The notes under the pieces are model-generated. The model saw only the letters and a program-made list of their open reading frames with translations, ran no database searches and was not told the origin of the DNA. Both the position numbers and the translations under genes were made by a program. From Kosakonia oryziphila (GTDB lineage Bacteria; Pseudomonadota; Gammaproteobacteria; Enterobacterales; Enterobacteriaceae): a stretch of 64,000 nt of DNA. The stretch spans positions 1 through 64,000 of the forward strand of contig NZ_FMBC01000018.1 of NCBI RefSeq assembly GCF_900094795.1, read 5' to 3'. Positions 33,154 to 42,803 of the stretch are shown piece by piece. Numbering within the stretch: position 1 is the first letter of the stretch; every line of letters starts with the position of its first letter.

Positions 33154-34506
33154 ATGAGTACATTCAGCCAGGCGGCGAGCGGCGCTGAAAAGCGCACTAA
33201 CGCCCGCTACTGGATAGTGGTGATGCTGTTTATCGTCACATCCTTCAACTACGGCGATCGCGCAACCTTGTCGATTGCCGGTTCGGAGATGTCCAAATCC
33301 ATCGGCCTTGATTCGATCTCCATGGGCTATGTTTTTTCTGCCTTTTCATGGGCCTATGTAATTGGCCAGATCCCGGGTGGTTGGTTGCTTGACCGCTTCG
33401 GCTCCAAACGGGTCTATTTCTGGTCCATCTTTACATGGTCGATGTTTACCTTACTGCAGGGCTTTGTCGATATCTTCAGTGGCTTCGGCATCATCGTGGC
33501 TCTCTTTACTCTGCGTTTTATGGTCGGTCTGGCTGAATCGCCCTCCTTCCCTGGTAACAGTCGTATTGTTGCGGCCTGGTTCCCGGCGCAGGAGAGGGGC
33601 ACGGCAGTGGCGATTTTTAACTCTGCACAATATTTCGCGACCGTTATTTTTGCGCCGATCATGGGCTGGCTGACGCACGAAGTGGGCTGGTCGCACGTCT
33701 TCTTCTTCATGGGCGGTTTAGGGATCTTCATCAGCCTGCTGTGGCAGAAAATGATCCACGAGCCGAATCAGCACCCTGGCGTCAACAAGAAAGAGCTGGA
33801 GTACATTGCCGAAGGCGGCGCGCTGATCAACATGGATCAGAAGAACAACATTCATAGTGTCCCGTTCTCGGAAAAATGGGGGCAGATTAAGCAACTGTTG
33901 GGTTCGCGCATGATGATCGGCGTTTACCTGGGGCAGTACTGCATTAACGCTCTGACCTACTTCTTTATCACCTGGTTCCCGGTATATCTGGTGCAAGCGC
34001 GCGGCATGTCAATCCTGAAGGCCGGGTTTATTGCATCAATTCCGGCTATTTGCGGATTTGTCGGCGGCGTACTTGGCGGTGTCATTTCAGACTGGTTAAT
34101 GCGTCGCTACGGCTCGCTGAATATGGCGCGCAAAACACCGATCGTGCTGGGCATGCTGCTCTCGATGAGTATGGTGTTTTGTAACTATACCAACTCGGAA
34201 ATGATGATCATCGGCTTTATGTCGCTGGCCTTCTTTGGTAAAGGGATTGGCGCGCTGGGCTGGGCGGTGATGGCAGATACCGCGCCGAAAGAGATCAGCG
34301 GTCTGAGCGGCGGCCTGTTCAATATGTTCGGCAACATTTCCGGCATCGTGACGCCAATTGCTATCGGCTACATTGTTGGTACCACCGGTTCGTTTAATGG
34401 CGCGCTGATTTATGTCGGTATCCATGCACTGGTCGCGATATTGAGCTATCTGGTGCTGGTCGGCGATATCAAACGTATCGTACTGAAACCAGCAGGACGT
34501 GAGTAA
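33154..34506 (+). CDS. gudP: D-glucarate/galactarate transporter (MFS)
   Basis: This 450-aa inner-membrane protein has 12 hydrophobic segments and belongs to the anion:cation symporter branch of MFS transporters. Signs are [13 protein letters not shown] in the first helix region, [18 protein letters not shown] (motif A type), [17 protein letters not shown] and [14 protein letters not shown]. coli GudP (450 aa) imports glucarate with protons. Its stop overlaps the gudX start by one base (TAATG), opening the gudP-gudX-gudD operon. Confidence 0.95.
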   Translation: MSTFSQAASGAEKRTNARYWIVVMLFIVTSFNYGDRATLSIAGSEMSKSIGLDSISMGYVFSAFSWAYVIGQIPGGWLLDRFGSKRVYFWSIFTWSMFTLLQGFVDIFSGFGIIVALFTLRFMVGLAESPSFPGNSRIVAAWFPAQERGTAVAIFNSAQYFATVIFAPIMGWLTHEVGWSHVFFFMGGLGIFISLLWQKMIHEPNQHPGVNKKELEYIAEGGALINMDQKNNIHSVPFSEKWGQIKQLLGSRMMIGVYLGQYCINALTYFFITWFPVYLVQARGMSILKAGFIASIPAICGFVGGVLGGVISDWLMRRYGSLNMARKTPIVLGMLLSMSMVFCNYTNSEMMIIGFMSLAFFGKGIGALGWAVMADTAPKEISGLSGGLFNMFGNISGIVTPIAIGYIVGTTGSFNGALIYVGIHALVAILSYLVLVGDIKRIVLKPAGRE

Positions 34507-35846
34507 TGAATACACAAGCTAGCCCGATTATCACCGGGATGAAAGTTATTCCCGTCGCCGGGCATGACAGTATGCTGATGAACATTGGTGGCGCGCATAA
34601 CGCTTACTTCACGCGCAACATTGTCGTGCTTACGGATAACGCCGGGAATACTGGCGTCGGTGAAGCGCCCGGCGGCGAAGTGATCTACAAAACGCTGGTT
34701 GATGCCACTCCGATGGTAGTCGGGCAGGAAGTTGCCCGGCTGAATAAAGTGGTGCAGCGCGTTCATAAAGGCAACCAGGCGGCAGATTTCGACACCTTCG
34801 GCAAAGGCGCATGGACCTTTGAGCTGCGCGTCAATGCGGTTGCAGCGCTGGAAGCCGCGCTGCTCGATCTGCTCGGTAAAGCGCTGAACGTACCGGTGTG
34901 CGAACTGCTTGGTCCCGGCAAACAGCGCGATGCCGTAACCGTTCTGGGTTATCTGTTCTATGTCGGCGATCGCACGAAAACCGATCTCCCCTATCTGGAT
35001 GCCACGCCCGGTAGCCACGACTGGTACCACCTGCGTCATCAGGAAGCAATGACCAGCGATGCAGTGGTACGTCTGGCGGAGGCCTCGCAGGATCGCTACG
35101 GCTTCAAAGATTTCAAACTTAAAGGCGGCGTACTGCCCGGCGAGCAAGAGATTGAAACCGTAAAGGCGTTGAAAAAACGCTTCCCGAAAGCGCGCATTAC
35201 TGTGGATCCGAACGGTGCCTGGCTGCTGGACGAAGCCATAAGCCTGTGTAAAGGGCTGAATGATGTGCTGACCTACGCCGAAGATCCGTGCGGTGCAGAG
35301 CAGGGTTTCTCCGGCCGTGAAGTAATGGCGGAGTTCCGCCGCGCCACAGGTCTGCCGGTCGCCACCAATATGATCGCCACCAACTGGCGAGAAATGGGGC
35401 ACGCGGTGATGCTGAATGCCGTCGATATTCCGCTGGCGGATCCGCACTTCTGGACGCTCTCCGGCGCCGTGCGGGTTGCACAGTTATGCGACGACTGGGG
35501 GCTGACCTGGGGTTGTCACTCTAACAATCATTTCGATATTTCACTGGCGATGTTTACCCATGTCGGCGCTGCTGCGCCGGGGACGCCAACCGCTATTGAC
35601 ACCCACTGGATCTGGCAGGAGGGCGATGCCCGCCTGACCAAACAACCGCTGGAAATCAGGCAGGGCAAAATCGCCGTACCGGATGCGCCAGGCCTCGGTG
35701 TGGAGATCGACTGGCATCAAATCGAGAAAGCGCATGCCGCCTATAAAAAATTGCCTGGCGGTGCGCGCAATGACGCAGGCCCGATGCAGTACCTCATCCC
35801 GGGCTGGACGTTTGACAAAAAACGCCCGGTCTTTGGACGTCATTGA
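34506..35846 (+). CDS. gudX: glucarate dehydratase-related protein GudX
   Basis: The 446-aa protein belongs to the enolase superfamily, glucarate dehydratase family. The substrate Lys pair lies in DFKLKGGVL, metal ligands in VDPNGAW and [10 protein letters not shown] and ATNMIAT, and the His-Asp region in [10 protein letters not shown]. coli GudX is a paralogue of GudD with weak or unclear activity. Here it keeps every motif that I can see in the adjacent GudD, so the sequence alone does not say it is inactive. It is followed 19 nt later by gudD. Confidence 0.92.
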   Translation: MNTQASPIITGMKVIPVAGHDSMLMNIGGAHNAYFTRNIVVLTDNAGNTGVGEAPGGEVIYKTLVDATPMVVGQEVARLNKVVQRVHKGNQAADFDTFGKGAWTFELRVNAVAALEAALLDLLGKALNVPVCELLGPGKQRDAVTVLGYLFYVGDRTKTDLPYLDATPGSHDWYHLRHQEAMTSDAVVRLAEASQDRYGFKDFKLKGGVLPGEQEIETVKALKKRFPKARITVDPNGAWLLDEAISLCKGLNDVLTYAEDPCGAEQGFSGREVMAEFRRATGLPVATNMIATNWREMGHAVMLNAVDIPLADPHFWTLSGAVRVAQLCDDWGLTWGCHSNNHFDISLAMFTHVGAAAPGTPTAIDTHWIWQEGDARLTKQPLEIRQGKIAVPDAPGLGVEIDWHQIEKAHAAYKKLPGGARNDAGPMQYLIPGWTFDKKRPVFGRH

Positions 35847-35865
35847 GAAAGAAAAGGATAAAAAA

Positions 35866-37206
35866 ATGAGCACATATACGTCTACCCCCGTTGTCGCATC
35901 CATGCAGGTGATCCCGGTTGCCGGGCACGACAGCATGCTGATGAACCTGAGCGGCGCGCATGCCCCTTTCTTCACACGCAATATTGTGGTGATCAAAGAC
36001 AACGCAGGGCACACCGGCGTGGGGGAAATTCCGGGCGGCGAAAAAATCCGTAAAACGCTGGAAGATGCGATTCCGCTGGTGGTTGGTAAAACGCTGGGTG
36101 AATACAAAAACGTGCTGAACAGCGTGCGGCAGACTTTCGCCGATCGCGATGCTGGCGGCCGTGGCCTGCAAACCTTCGACCTGCGCACCACGATCCATGT
36201 GGTGACAGGCATCGAAGCGGCGATGCTGGATCTGTTAGGCCAGCACCTTGGCGTCAACGTCGCTTCCCTGCTGGGCGAAGGCCAACAGCGTAATGAAGTG
36301 GAGATGCTGGGCTATTTGTTCTTCGTCGGCGACAGCAAAAAAACGCCGCTGCCGTACCAGAGCCAGCCGGATGACAAATGCGACTGGTATCGCGTTCGCC
36401 ATGAAGAGGCAATGACGCCGGATCGCGTGGTGCGTCTGGCGGAAGCCGCTTATGAAAAATATGGTTTTAACGATTTCAAACTGAAAGGCGGCGTTCTGGC
36501 TGGAATGGAAGAGGCGGAAGCCATTTCCGCACTGGCAAAACGCTTCCCACAGGCGCGCGTCACGCTGGATCCGAATGGCGCATGGTCGCTGGATGAAGCA
36601 ATCAAAATCGGTAAGCACCTGAAAGGCGTGCTGGCTTACGCGGAAGACCCATGCGGTGCCGAACAGGGCTTCTCCGGCCGTGAAGTGATGGCAGAATTCC
36701 GCCGCGCGACCGGTCTGCCGACGGCGACCAACATGATCGCCACTGACTGGCGTCAGATGGGGCATACGCTGTCTCTGCAATCGGTGGATATTCCGCTGGC
36801 GGATCCGCATTTCTGGACGATGCAGGGCTCGGTGCGCGTGGCGCAAATGTGCCACGAATTTGGCCTGACCTGGGGTTCACACTCCAACAACCACTTCGAT
36901 ATTTCGCTGGCTATGTTTACTCACGTCGCTGCTGCTGCGCCTGGTAACATTACCGCTATCGACACACACTGGATCTGGCAGGAAGGCAATCAGCGGCTGA
37001 CCAAACAGCCGTTCGAAATCAAAGGCGGGATGGTACAAGTTCCAACCACGCCGGGCCTGGGCGTTGAACTGGATATGGATCAGGTGATGAAGGCCAACGC
37101 GCTGTATCAAAAACATGGTCTTGGCGCGCGTGATGACGCGATGGGAATGCAGTATCTGATCCCTGAATGGAAGTTTGATAACAAACGGCCCTGCATGGTG
37201 CGTTAA
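35866..37206 (+). CDS. gudD: D-glucarate dehydratase
   Basis: This 446-aa protein equals E. coli GudD in length. It carries the same catalytic motifs as GudX ([35 protein letters not shown]) and dehydrates D-glucarate or L-idarate to 5-keto-4-deoxy-D-glucarate. The start [12 protein letters not shown] has AAAGGA upstream; the frame is open much earlier, inside gudX, but that part is not conserved. gudX and gudD share stretches of near-identical DNA around 35310 and 36680, reflecting duplication. A hairpin separates it from the glycerate kinase gene. Confidence 0.95.
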   Translation: MSTYTSTPVVASMQVIPVAGHDSMLMNLSGAHAPFFTRNIVVIKDNAGHTGVGEIPGGEKIRKTLEDAIPLVVGKTLGEYKNVLNSVRQTFADRDAGGRGLQTFDLRTTIHVVTGIEAAMLDLLGQHLGVNVASLLGEGQQRNEVEMLGYLFFVGDSKKTPLPYQSQPDDKCDWYRVRHEEAMTPDRVVRLAEAAYEKYGFNDFKLKGGVLAGMEEAEAISALAKRFPQARVTLDPNGAWSLDEAIKIGKHLKGVLAYAEDPCGAEQGFSGREVMAEFRRATGLPTATNMIATDWRQMGHTLSLQSVDIPLADPHFWTMQGSVRVAQMCHEFGLTWGSHSNNHFDISLAMFTHVAAAAPGNITAIDTHWIWQEGNQRLTKQPFEIKGGMVQVPTTPGLGVELDMDQVMKANALYQKHGLGARDDAMGMQYLIPEWKFDNKRPCMVR

Positions 37207-37208
37207 TG

Positions 37209-37240
37209 AAATTGCCAGTTCTTGCGAGGACTGGCAATTT
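37209..37240 (+). terminator. hairpin between gudD and glycerate kinase gene
   Basis: Perfect 11-base arms AAATTGCCAGT and ACTGGCAATTT enclose a 10-base loop immediately after gudD. It ends in TTT then CC, so it may only partly terminate and let some transcripts read into the kinase gene. Confidence 0.6.
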
Positions 37241-37294
37241 CCGCATCTTTCCTGGGTGTATGCTTATTGTTGTGAATATGCATAAGGATGGCTT

Positions 37295-38434
37295 ATGAAG
37301 ATTGTTATCGCTCCTGACTCTTACAAAGAAAGCTTAAGCGCTCTGGAAGTTGCGACGGCCATTGAGCGTGGTTTTCGCGAGATATTTCCCACAGCGGAGT
37401 ATGTAAAAATTCCGGTTGCAGACGGTGGCGAAGGGACGGTAGAAGCCATGGTTGCTGCGACCAACGGCCGTATTGTTAAGGTAGCGGTGAAAGGCCCGCT
37501 TGGCGAACAGGCGGAAGGATTTTATGGCATTTCCGGCGATGAGCAATCGGCATTCATTGAAATGGCGGCGGCCAGCGGGCTGGAAATGGTACCGCCAGCG
37601 AAGCGCGATCCGCGGATTACCACGTCGTGGGGAACCGGCGAACTGATCCGCCATGCGCTGGATGCGGGGGTTAAACATATCATTATTGGTATTGGTGGCA
37701 GCGCCACCAATGACGGTGGAGCAGGCATGGTGCAGGCGCTGGGCGCAAAGTTGCTCGACGAGCAGAATCAGCAGATTGCACCAGGCGGCGCGGCGCTGGA
37801 ATCGCTGGTGCGCATTGATCTCCGCGAGCTGGATAAACGCCTTTCCGGTTGTCGCATTGAGGTGGCCTGCGACGTGACCAATTCATTAACCGGTGAAGCG
37901 GGGGCATCGGCAGTTTTTGGCCCGCAGAAAGGTGCGACACCAGAGATGATTGCCCGGCTGGATAAGGCGCTGGCGCATTATGCCAGCATCATTGCCCGCG
38001 ATCTGGATATCGATGTACTGAACCTGGCGGGCGGTGGTGCAGCTGGGGGCATGGGCGCGGCGTTATACGCCTTTTGCGGCGCGGAATTGCGCCAGGGGAT
38101 CGAGATTGTCACCGACGCGCTGGCGCTGGATAAACATGTCAGAGATGCGGATCTGGTGATCACCGGCGAAGGGCGCATCGACAGCCAGACGGTAAATGGC
38201 AAGGTGCCGGTCGGTGTAGCGAAAGTGGCCAAACGTTACAATATTCCGGTGATTGGCATTGCCGGGAGCCTGACCGCTGACGTTGGTGTGGTGTACGATC
38301 ATGGCATAGATGCAGTTTTCAGCGTGCTCTATACGATCTGTACGCTGGAAAAAGCGCTGGAAAATGCAGGAGAAAACGTCCGCATGACGGCGCGCAATGT
38401 GGCGGCGGTGCTAAAAGCGGGACAGCAACTGTAA
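37295..38434 (+). CDS. glycerate 2-kinase (GarK/GlxK type)
   Basis: The 379-aa glycerate kinase family I protein starts MKIVIAPDSYKESLSALEVA and has PVADGGEGT, IEMAAASGLE, IIGIGGSATNDGGAGMVQALG (adjacent blocks), and ITGEGRIDSQT. It phosphorylates D-glycerate to 2-phosphoglycerate, which enters glycolysis through enolase, also encoded here. Glycerate is the product of the glucarate route after the aldolase and tartronate semialdehyde reductase, so its place after gudD makes metabolic sense. K-12 keeps garK with garPLR elsewhere; whether this copy is GarK, GlxK or a third one I cannot tell. Confidence 0.93.
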   Translation: MKIVIAPDSYKESLSALEVATAIERGFREIFPTAEYVKIPVADGGEGTVEAMVAATNGRIVKVAVKGPLGEQAEGFYGISGDEQSAFIEMAAASGLEMVPPAKRDPRITTSWGTGELIRHALDAGVKHIIIGIGGSATNDGGAGMVQALGAKLLDEQNQQIAPGGAALESLVRIDLRELDKRLSGCRIEVACDVTNSLTGEAGASAVFGPQKGATPEMIARLDKALAHYASIIARDLDIDVLNLAGGGAAGGMGAALYAFCGAELRQGIEIVTDALALDKHVRDADLVITGEGRIDSQTVNGKVPVGVAKVAKRYNIPVIGIAGSLTADVGVVYDHGIDAVFSVLYTICTLEKALENAGENVRMTARNVAAVLKAGQQL

Positions 38435-38569
38435 TGATTTTAGCTGGATGGCGATGGCACTTCTCCTGCCTGCAAAGCGACAAAATAACGCGCTATAGAA
38501 GGCCTGAGGCCGGGGCGGGGAGAACTGGCCGGTTCCCCCTGCACGGGAACACAGGAAAGATAATACAAA

Positions 38570-38597
38570 GCCGGATAAGGCGTAGCCGTCATCCGGC
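38570..38597. repeat. REP element
   Basis: GCCGGAT and ATCCGGC arms around AAGGCGTAGCCGTC form a typical enterobacterial REP palindrome, in the convergent gap between the glycerate kinase gene and barA. Confidence 0.85.
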
Positions 38598-38626
38598 ATG
38601 CAAGTCATCCATTACTCTCAATATCG

Positions 38627-41392
38627 CTACCCAATCAACCGGTGCGCTTCACGCGTAACATTATCCATCTCATCAAGCAGTTCCAGAAACTCCGGTTCCA
38701 GATCGTTGGCACTAACACCGCTACGCAGTTGATGTTCAATGAGCTGGCAGAGGTTTTTCAGCCGTGGAACGCCGCTGTAACCACAACTGCCGTGCAGTTT
38801 GTGGATCGCTTCCGACAGCCCCTGCGGCGCTTCGCCGACCAGTTGTTCCTCCACCTTATTGCGGATCTCCGGCAGAAACTCGACCAGCATATGCAGCATC
38901 TCGCGCGCAAGGTCGGTTTTCCCCGCCGCCTGGCGTAGTGCCAGTTGCCAGTCGAGCGTGACATCGTTATCGATCGGCAGCTCCACCGGGATCCCTTCGG
39001 TTTCCGGCATATTCCGGACGCTGGTTTTCAGGCATGGCTTGTAGCGCAACAACAGGTTATGCAGCTTATCTTCTTCGATTGGCTTTGCCAGATAATCGTT
39101 CATCCCGGCGCTGAGCAGCTTCTCTTTTTGTCCGGCCATCGCATGTGCGGTTACGGCAATGACAGGGGTTTGCTGCTGATGTGGTAGCTGGCGGATCACC
39201 TCGCAGGCGCGAATCCCGTCCATATCCGGCATCTGGATATCCATCAGAATCAGATCGAACTGCATCTGTTTGGCCCGTTCGATGGCCTGTAAACCGTTCT
39301 CGCACAGTTCAACGTGCTGCACCTGATCGTCAAGCAGAGCGCCAATCAGCTTCAGGTTCGCCGGGTTGTCATCCACCGCCATGACGCTCATCGGCAATTT
39401 ACTCTCATCCGCATGTGAGGCCTGAACCAGTTGCGTCGTGCGGCAGTACTCGGTCAGGGCGGGCAGCAGACGGGTGATAGTCAGCGGTTTAAGCAGACAA
39501 GCCGCTGCGCCATCCTGTTTCAGCTCTTCGGCATTCACTTGTGCGTGGCACGGCAGCGCCAGCAGCAGATAGTCGGTCATGGCTGCTGCACGCGCCAGAC
39601 GATCATGCTGCATACTGAGCGGCTCGCGCACGGTTACCGGCACCGCCAATAGCAAAATATCGTAATGCCCTTGTGGGAGCGCCGAGAACGACGGGCTGTA
39701 AATTACCTCCAGCGGCGTGTTGTTCAGCACTTCCAGCGTGCTTTGCGCTGCCGCAGCATTTGGTTCGACATACGCCAGACGTTTACCGGCCAGTCTTTCC
39801 GTAGCGGGCGCTTCGGTGATGGCGTTTGGATTGAGGTCGAGATCAATATGGAACCAGAAAGTCGAACCCCGGTTCGGCTGGCTATGGAAAGAGATATCGC
39901 CGCCCATCTCATTCACCAGCCGTTGCGTGATAACCAGCCCCAGACCAGTACCGCCATGACGGCGAGAGATGCTGGCATCCGCCTGGCGAAATGCCTGGAA
40001 CAGGCGCGACTGATCACGTTCCGGGATGCCGATGCCGGTATCGCGGATCTGCACCTCAATTTGCACTTTGTTATTGCTGATGGCGCGTTTTTCAACCATC
40101 ACATCGATATTGCCGTGTTCGGTAAACTTAATGGCGTTACCGACCAGATTGGTGATCACCTGTTGCAGACGCAGCGGATCGCCAATCACATTATCCGGGA
40201 CATCATTTTTGATGTTCAGCGTCAGCTCAAGCCCCTTATCGTGCGCTGAGTGCGCCAGCAAAATCACCACCTCATCCAGCGTGCTACGTAAAGGGAACGG
40301 AATGCTTTCGAGGATCAGTTTGCCCGCTTCCTGCTTGGAGAAGTCCAGCACGTCGTTAATGATCGCCAGCAGGTTATTCGCCGAGCGTTCAATAGTCAGC
40401 AGGTGATCACGCTGGGTAGGATTCAACTGAGATTTCAATGTCAAACGAGTAAAGCCAATCACGCCATTCAGTGGTGTGCGCAGTTCATGAGACATATTGG
40501 CGAGGAACTCAGATTTAATACGCGCGGCTTCCTGCGCACGCTTTTTCGCCAGGTCCAGCTCAACGTTCTGGATCTCCATCTGCTCCAGCGTTTCACGCAG
40601 ATCCGATGTGGATTGATCGATATTATGTTGCATCTCTTCGTGGTAGGCCGCCAGCGACATGGCCATCGAATTGATGCCGTTTTTCAGCATATCCAGTTCG
40701 CCGAGCATAAAACCTTCAACACGGCTGTCGAGCTGCCCGCGACGGATACGGTCAACAGTATTCACCATATTACGAATTGGGCCGGTCACGTCACGCATCA
40801 GACGCCAGCCAAAAATAAGCGCAATACCAATACAGAACAAAATCATCATACTGGAGATAAACATCTCCTTGTACTGCTGCAAGCGTACTGATTTCAGATC
40901 CAACTCTAGTGCTACATAGCCGAGCATATTGCCAGTGATTTTATCCGCAGGCAGAGCGGCTTTTACCGGTTCAAGCTCTTCGGATAGGATCGGCGTGCGC
41001 AGCACCATCGTATCGCCGCGGCGGGTAACGCTCAGCTTGCGCGGGAAAGGCTGCCCTTCTGGCAGCTTGAGAGCGTCGCCATCAAGCTGGAAATTGGAAG
41101 AGACAAACACGTTGTTGTGCCCATCGTAAATGGTGATAGCGCGTACGATGTCAGAATGGCGGCGGTGAAGTACATTAATCAACTGGCCAATGGCTTCGCG
41201 ATCCTGTAGTGCCATGCTGTATTCACCGGAAACCGCCAGCGGTTCAATAATACTGGCACCTGCGTCTTCCAGTTGACGCTGTAAATCGTTATAGCGATGA
41301 ACGACGAAAAAGATACTGAGCAGCACACCGATAAGCACGGTAGGGGCCAGGATCAGAATCATCATGCGTGCGCGCAAGCTGTAGTTGGTCAT
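38627..41392 (-). CDS. barA: hybrid sensor histidine kinase BarA
   Basis: The 921-aa inner-membrane kinase has two transmembrane segments (about 10-31 and 178-198) around a periplasmic domain, then HAMP. The HisKA domain has His302 in [15 protein letters not shown], and the ATPase has [10 protein letters not shown] and GTGLGLVI. A receiver domain carries Asp718 ([13 protein letters not shown]) and an HPt domain His864 ([12 protein letters not shown]). The phosphorelay runs His-Asp-His to UvrY, which activates csrB, also in this window. E. coli BarA responds to short carboxylic acids. Length is close to E. coli (918 aa). It is divergent from rlmD. Confidence 0.97.
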   Translation of the reverse strand: MTNYSLRARMMILILAPTVLIGVLLSIFFVVHRYNDLQRQLEDAGASIIEPLAVSGEYSMALQDREAIGQLINVLHRRHSDIVRAITIYDGHNNVFVSSNFQLDGDALKLPEGQPFPRKLSVTRRGDTMVLRTPILSEELEPVKAALPADKITGNMLGYVALELDLKSVRLQQYKEMFISSMMILFCIGIALIFGWRLMRDVTGPIRNMVNTVDRIRRGQLDSRVEGFMLGELDMLKNGINSMAMSLAAYHEEMQHNIDQSTSDLRETLEQMEIQNVELDLAKKRAQEAARIKSEFLANMSHELRTPLNGVIGFTRLTLKSQLNPTQRDHLLTIERSANNLLAIINDVLDFSKQEAGKLILESIPFPLRSTLDEVVILLAHSAHDKGLELTLNIKNDVPDNVIGDPLRLQQVITNLVGNAIKFTEHGNIDVMVEKRAISNNKVQIEVQIRDTGIGIPERDQSRLFQAFRQADASISRRHGGTGLGLVITQRLVNEMGGDISFHSQPNRGSTFWFHIDLDLNPNAITEAPATERLAGKRLAYVEPNAAAAQSTLEVLNNTPLEVIYSPSFSALPQGHYDILLLAVPVTVREPLSMQHDRLARAAAMTDYLLLALPCHAQVNAEELKQDGAAACLLKPLTITRLLPALTEYCRTTQLVQASHADESKLPMSVMAVDDNPANLKLIGALLDDQVQHVELCENGLQAIERAKQMQFDLILMDIQMPDMDGIRACEVIRQLPHQQQTPVIAVTAHAMAGQKEKLLSAGMNDYLAKPIEEDKLHNLLLRYKPCLKTSVRNMPETEGIPVELPIDNDVTLDWQLALRQAAGKTDLAREMLHMLVEFLPEIRNKVEEQLVGEAPQGLSEAIHKLHGSCGYSGVPRLKNLCQLIEHQLRSGVSANDLEPEFLELLDEMDNVTREAHRLIG

Positions 41393-41449
41393 GGAGTTCC
41401 GTTATGGGAGAATTAGGCCATTACACAGTTATTGAGAATTTTCACTGCA

Positions 41450-42751
41450 ATGGCGCAATTCTACTCTGCAAAACGACGCGTGACGACTCGCGAGCGCATT
41501 ACCGTTACGGTAACCGACCTCGATCCCTTTGGTCAGGGTGTGGCTCGCCATAATGGTAACGCATTGTTTATTCCCGGATTATTACCAACAGAAACGGCGG
41601 AAATTACCCTCAACGAGGAAAAACGTCAGTTTGCCCGTGGAGAAGTAAAACGTCGTCTGAATGACAGCCCGGAGCGTGTTAAACCAGAATGTCCGCATTT
41701 TGGCGTTTGCGGCGGGTGCCAGCAGCAACATGCCAGCGTTGCCCTGCAACAGCGCAGTAAAAGCGCAGCGCTGGCACGGTTAATGAAGCAGGACGTGGAC
41801 GAGGTGATTGCCGCGCAGCCATGGGGATATCGCCGTCGGGCGCGTTTGAGCCTCAGTTGGCAGCCAAAAACGCAGCGTCTGGATATGGGGTTTCGCAAAG
41901 CGGGTGACAACGACATTATCAATGTGACACGTTGCCCGGTACTGGTGCCCCGTCTTGAAGCAATGCTGGCGCCGCTGCGTGAATGTCTGGCGGGGCTTGG
42001 CGCAGTGCGCCATCTGGGGCACGTCGAACTGGTGGAGGCCGACAATGGCCCTCTGATGGTTTTGCGGCACACAGCGGCATTAAGCCACTCGGATAAAGAA
42101 AAACTGGAACGTTTTTCGCATTCTCAGGGTATTGCGCTGTACCTCGCTCCGCAAAGCGAGATACTTGAACATGTTAGCGGAGAATCCCCCTGGTATAGCT
42201 CCGACGGGCTACGCTTAATGTTCAGTCCGCGGGACTTTATTCAGGTCAATGATGGCGTCAATCAGCAAATGGTGACCCATGCGCTGGAGTGGCTTGATAT
42301 TCAGCCCGGTGACCGTGTGCTGGATCTGTTCTGTGGCATGGGAAATTTCACCCTGCCTCTGGCGCAGCGCGCGTTAAGCGTCGTTGGGGTGGAAGGTGTC
42401 GCCGAATTGGTGGTAAAAGCGCAGGAAAATGCGCAACAGAATGGCTTGCAGAATGTGACATTCTTTCATGAAAATTTGGAAGATGATGTTACTCAGCAAC
42501 CCTGGGCGAGCCAGGGATTTGATAAGGTGTTGCTCGATCCCGCGCGGGCAGGGGCTGCCGGGGTGATGCGACATATTATAAAATTGTCTCCCGGCAGAGT
42601 GGTGTACGTTTCTTGTAACCCCGCCACGCTTGCCCGTGACAGTGAAGCGCTATTAAATGTAGGTTACCAGATTCAGCGGCTGGCGATGCTGGACATGTTT
42701 CCACACACTGGCCATCTGGAATCAATGGTGCTGTTTGTGAAAAACAAATGA
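41450..42751 (+). CDS. rlmD: 23S rRNA (uracil(1939)-C5)-methyltransferase
   Basis: The start [10 protein letters not shown] gives 433 aa, the E. coli RlmD (RumA) length; an ATG 18 nt upstream is less likely. A TRAM domain occupies the N-terminal ~60 residues. A 4Fe-4S cluster motif is [14 protein letters not shown] with another cysteine in VTRCPVL. The methyltransferase core has [25 protein letters not shown], the catalytic cysteine in [13 protein letters not shown], and the general base region [10 protein letters not shown]. It is followed 52 bp later by relA. Confidence 0.96.
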   Translation: MAQFYSAKRRVTTRERITVTVTDLDPFGQGVARHNGNALFIPGLLPTETAEITLNEEKRQFARGEVKRRLNDSPERVKPECPHFGVCGGCQQQHASVALQQRSKSAALARLMKQDVDEVIAAQPWGYRRRARLSLSWQPKTQRLDMGFRKAGDNDIINVTRCPVLVPRLEAMLAPLRECLAGLGAVRHLGHVELVEADNGPLMVLRHTAALSHSDKEKLERFSHSQGIALYLAPQSEILEHVSGESPWYSSDGLRLMFSPRDFIQVNDGVNQQMVTHALEWLDIQPGDRVLDLFCGMGNFTLPLAQRALSVVGVEGVAELVVKAQENAQQNGLQNVTFFHENLEDDVTQQPWASQGFDKVLLDPARAGAAGVMRHIIKLSPGRVVYVSCNPATLARDSEALLNVGYQIQRLAMLDMFPHTGHLESMVLFVKNK

Positions 42752-42763
42752 TTAATTTCGGCT

Positions 42764-42777
42764 TGCCGAATTCGGCA
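42764..42777. promoter_or_regulatory. palindrome between rlmD and relA
   Basis: TGCCGAATTCGGCA is a perfect 14-bp palindrome 27 bp before the relA start, just after the rlmD stop. It may be a transcript end or an operator for relA; there is no T tract. Confidence 0.4.
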
Positions 42778-42803
42778 GGCCCGGTCCCTTAAAGGAGAGG
42801 ACA

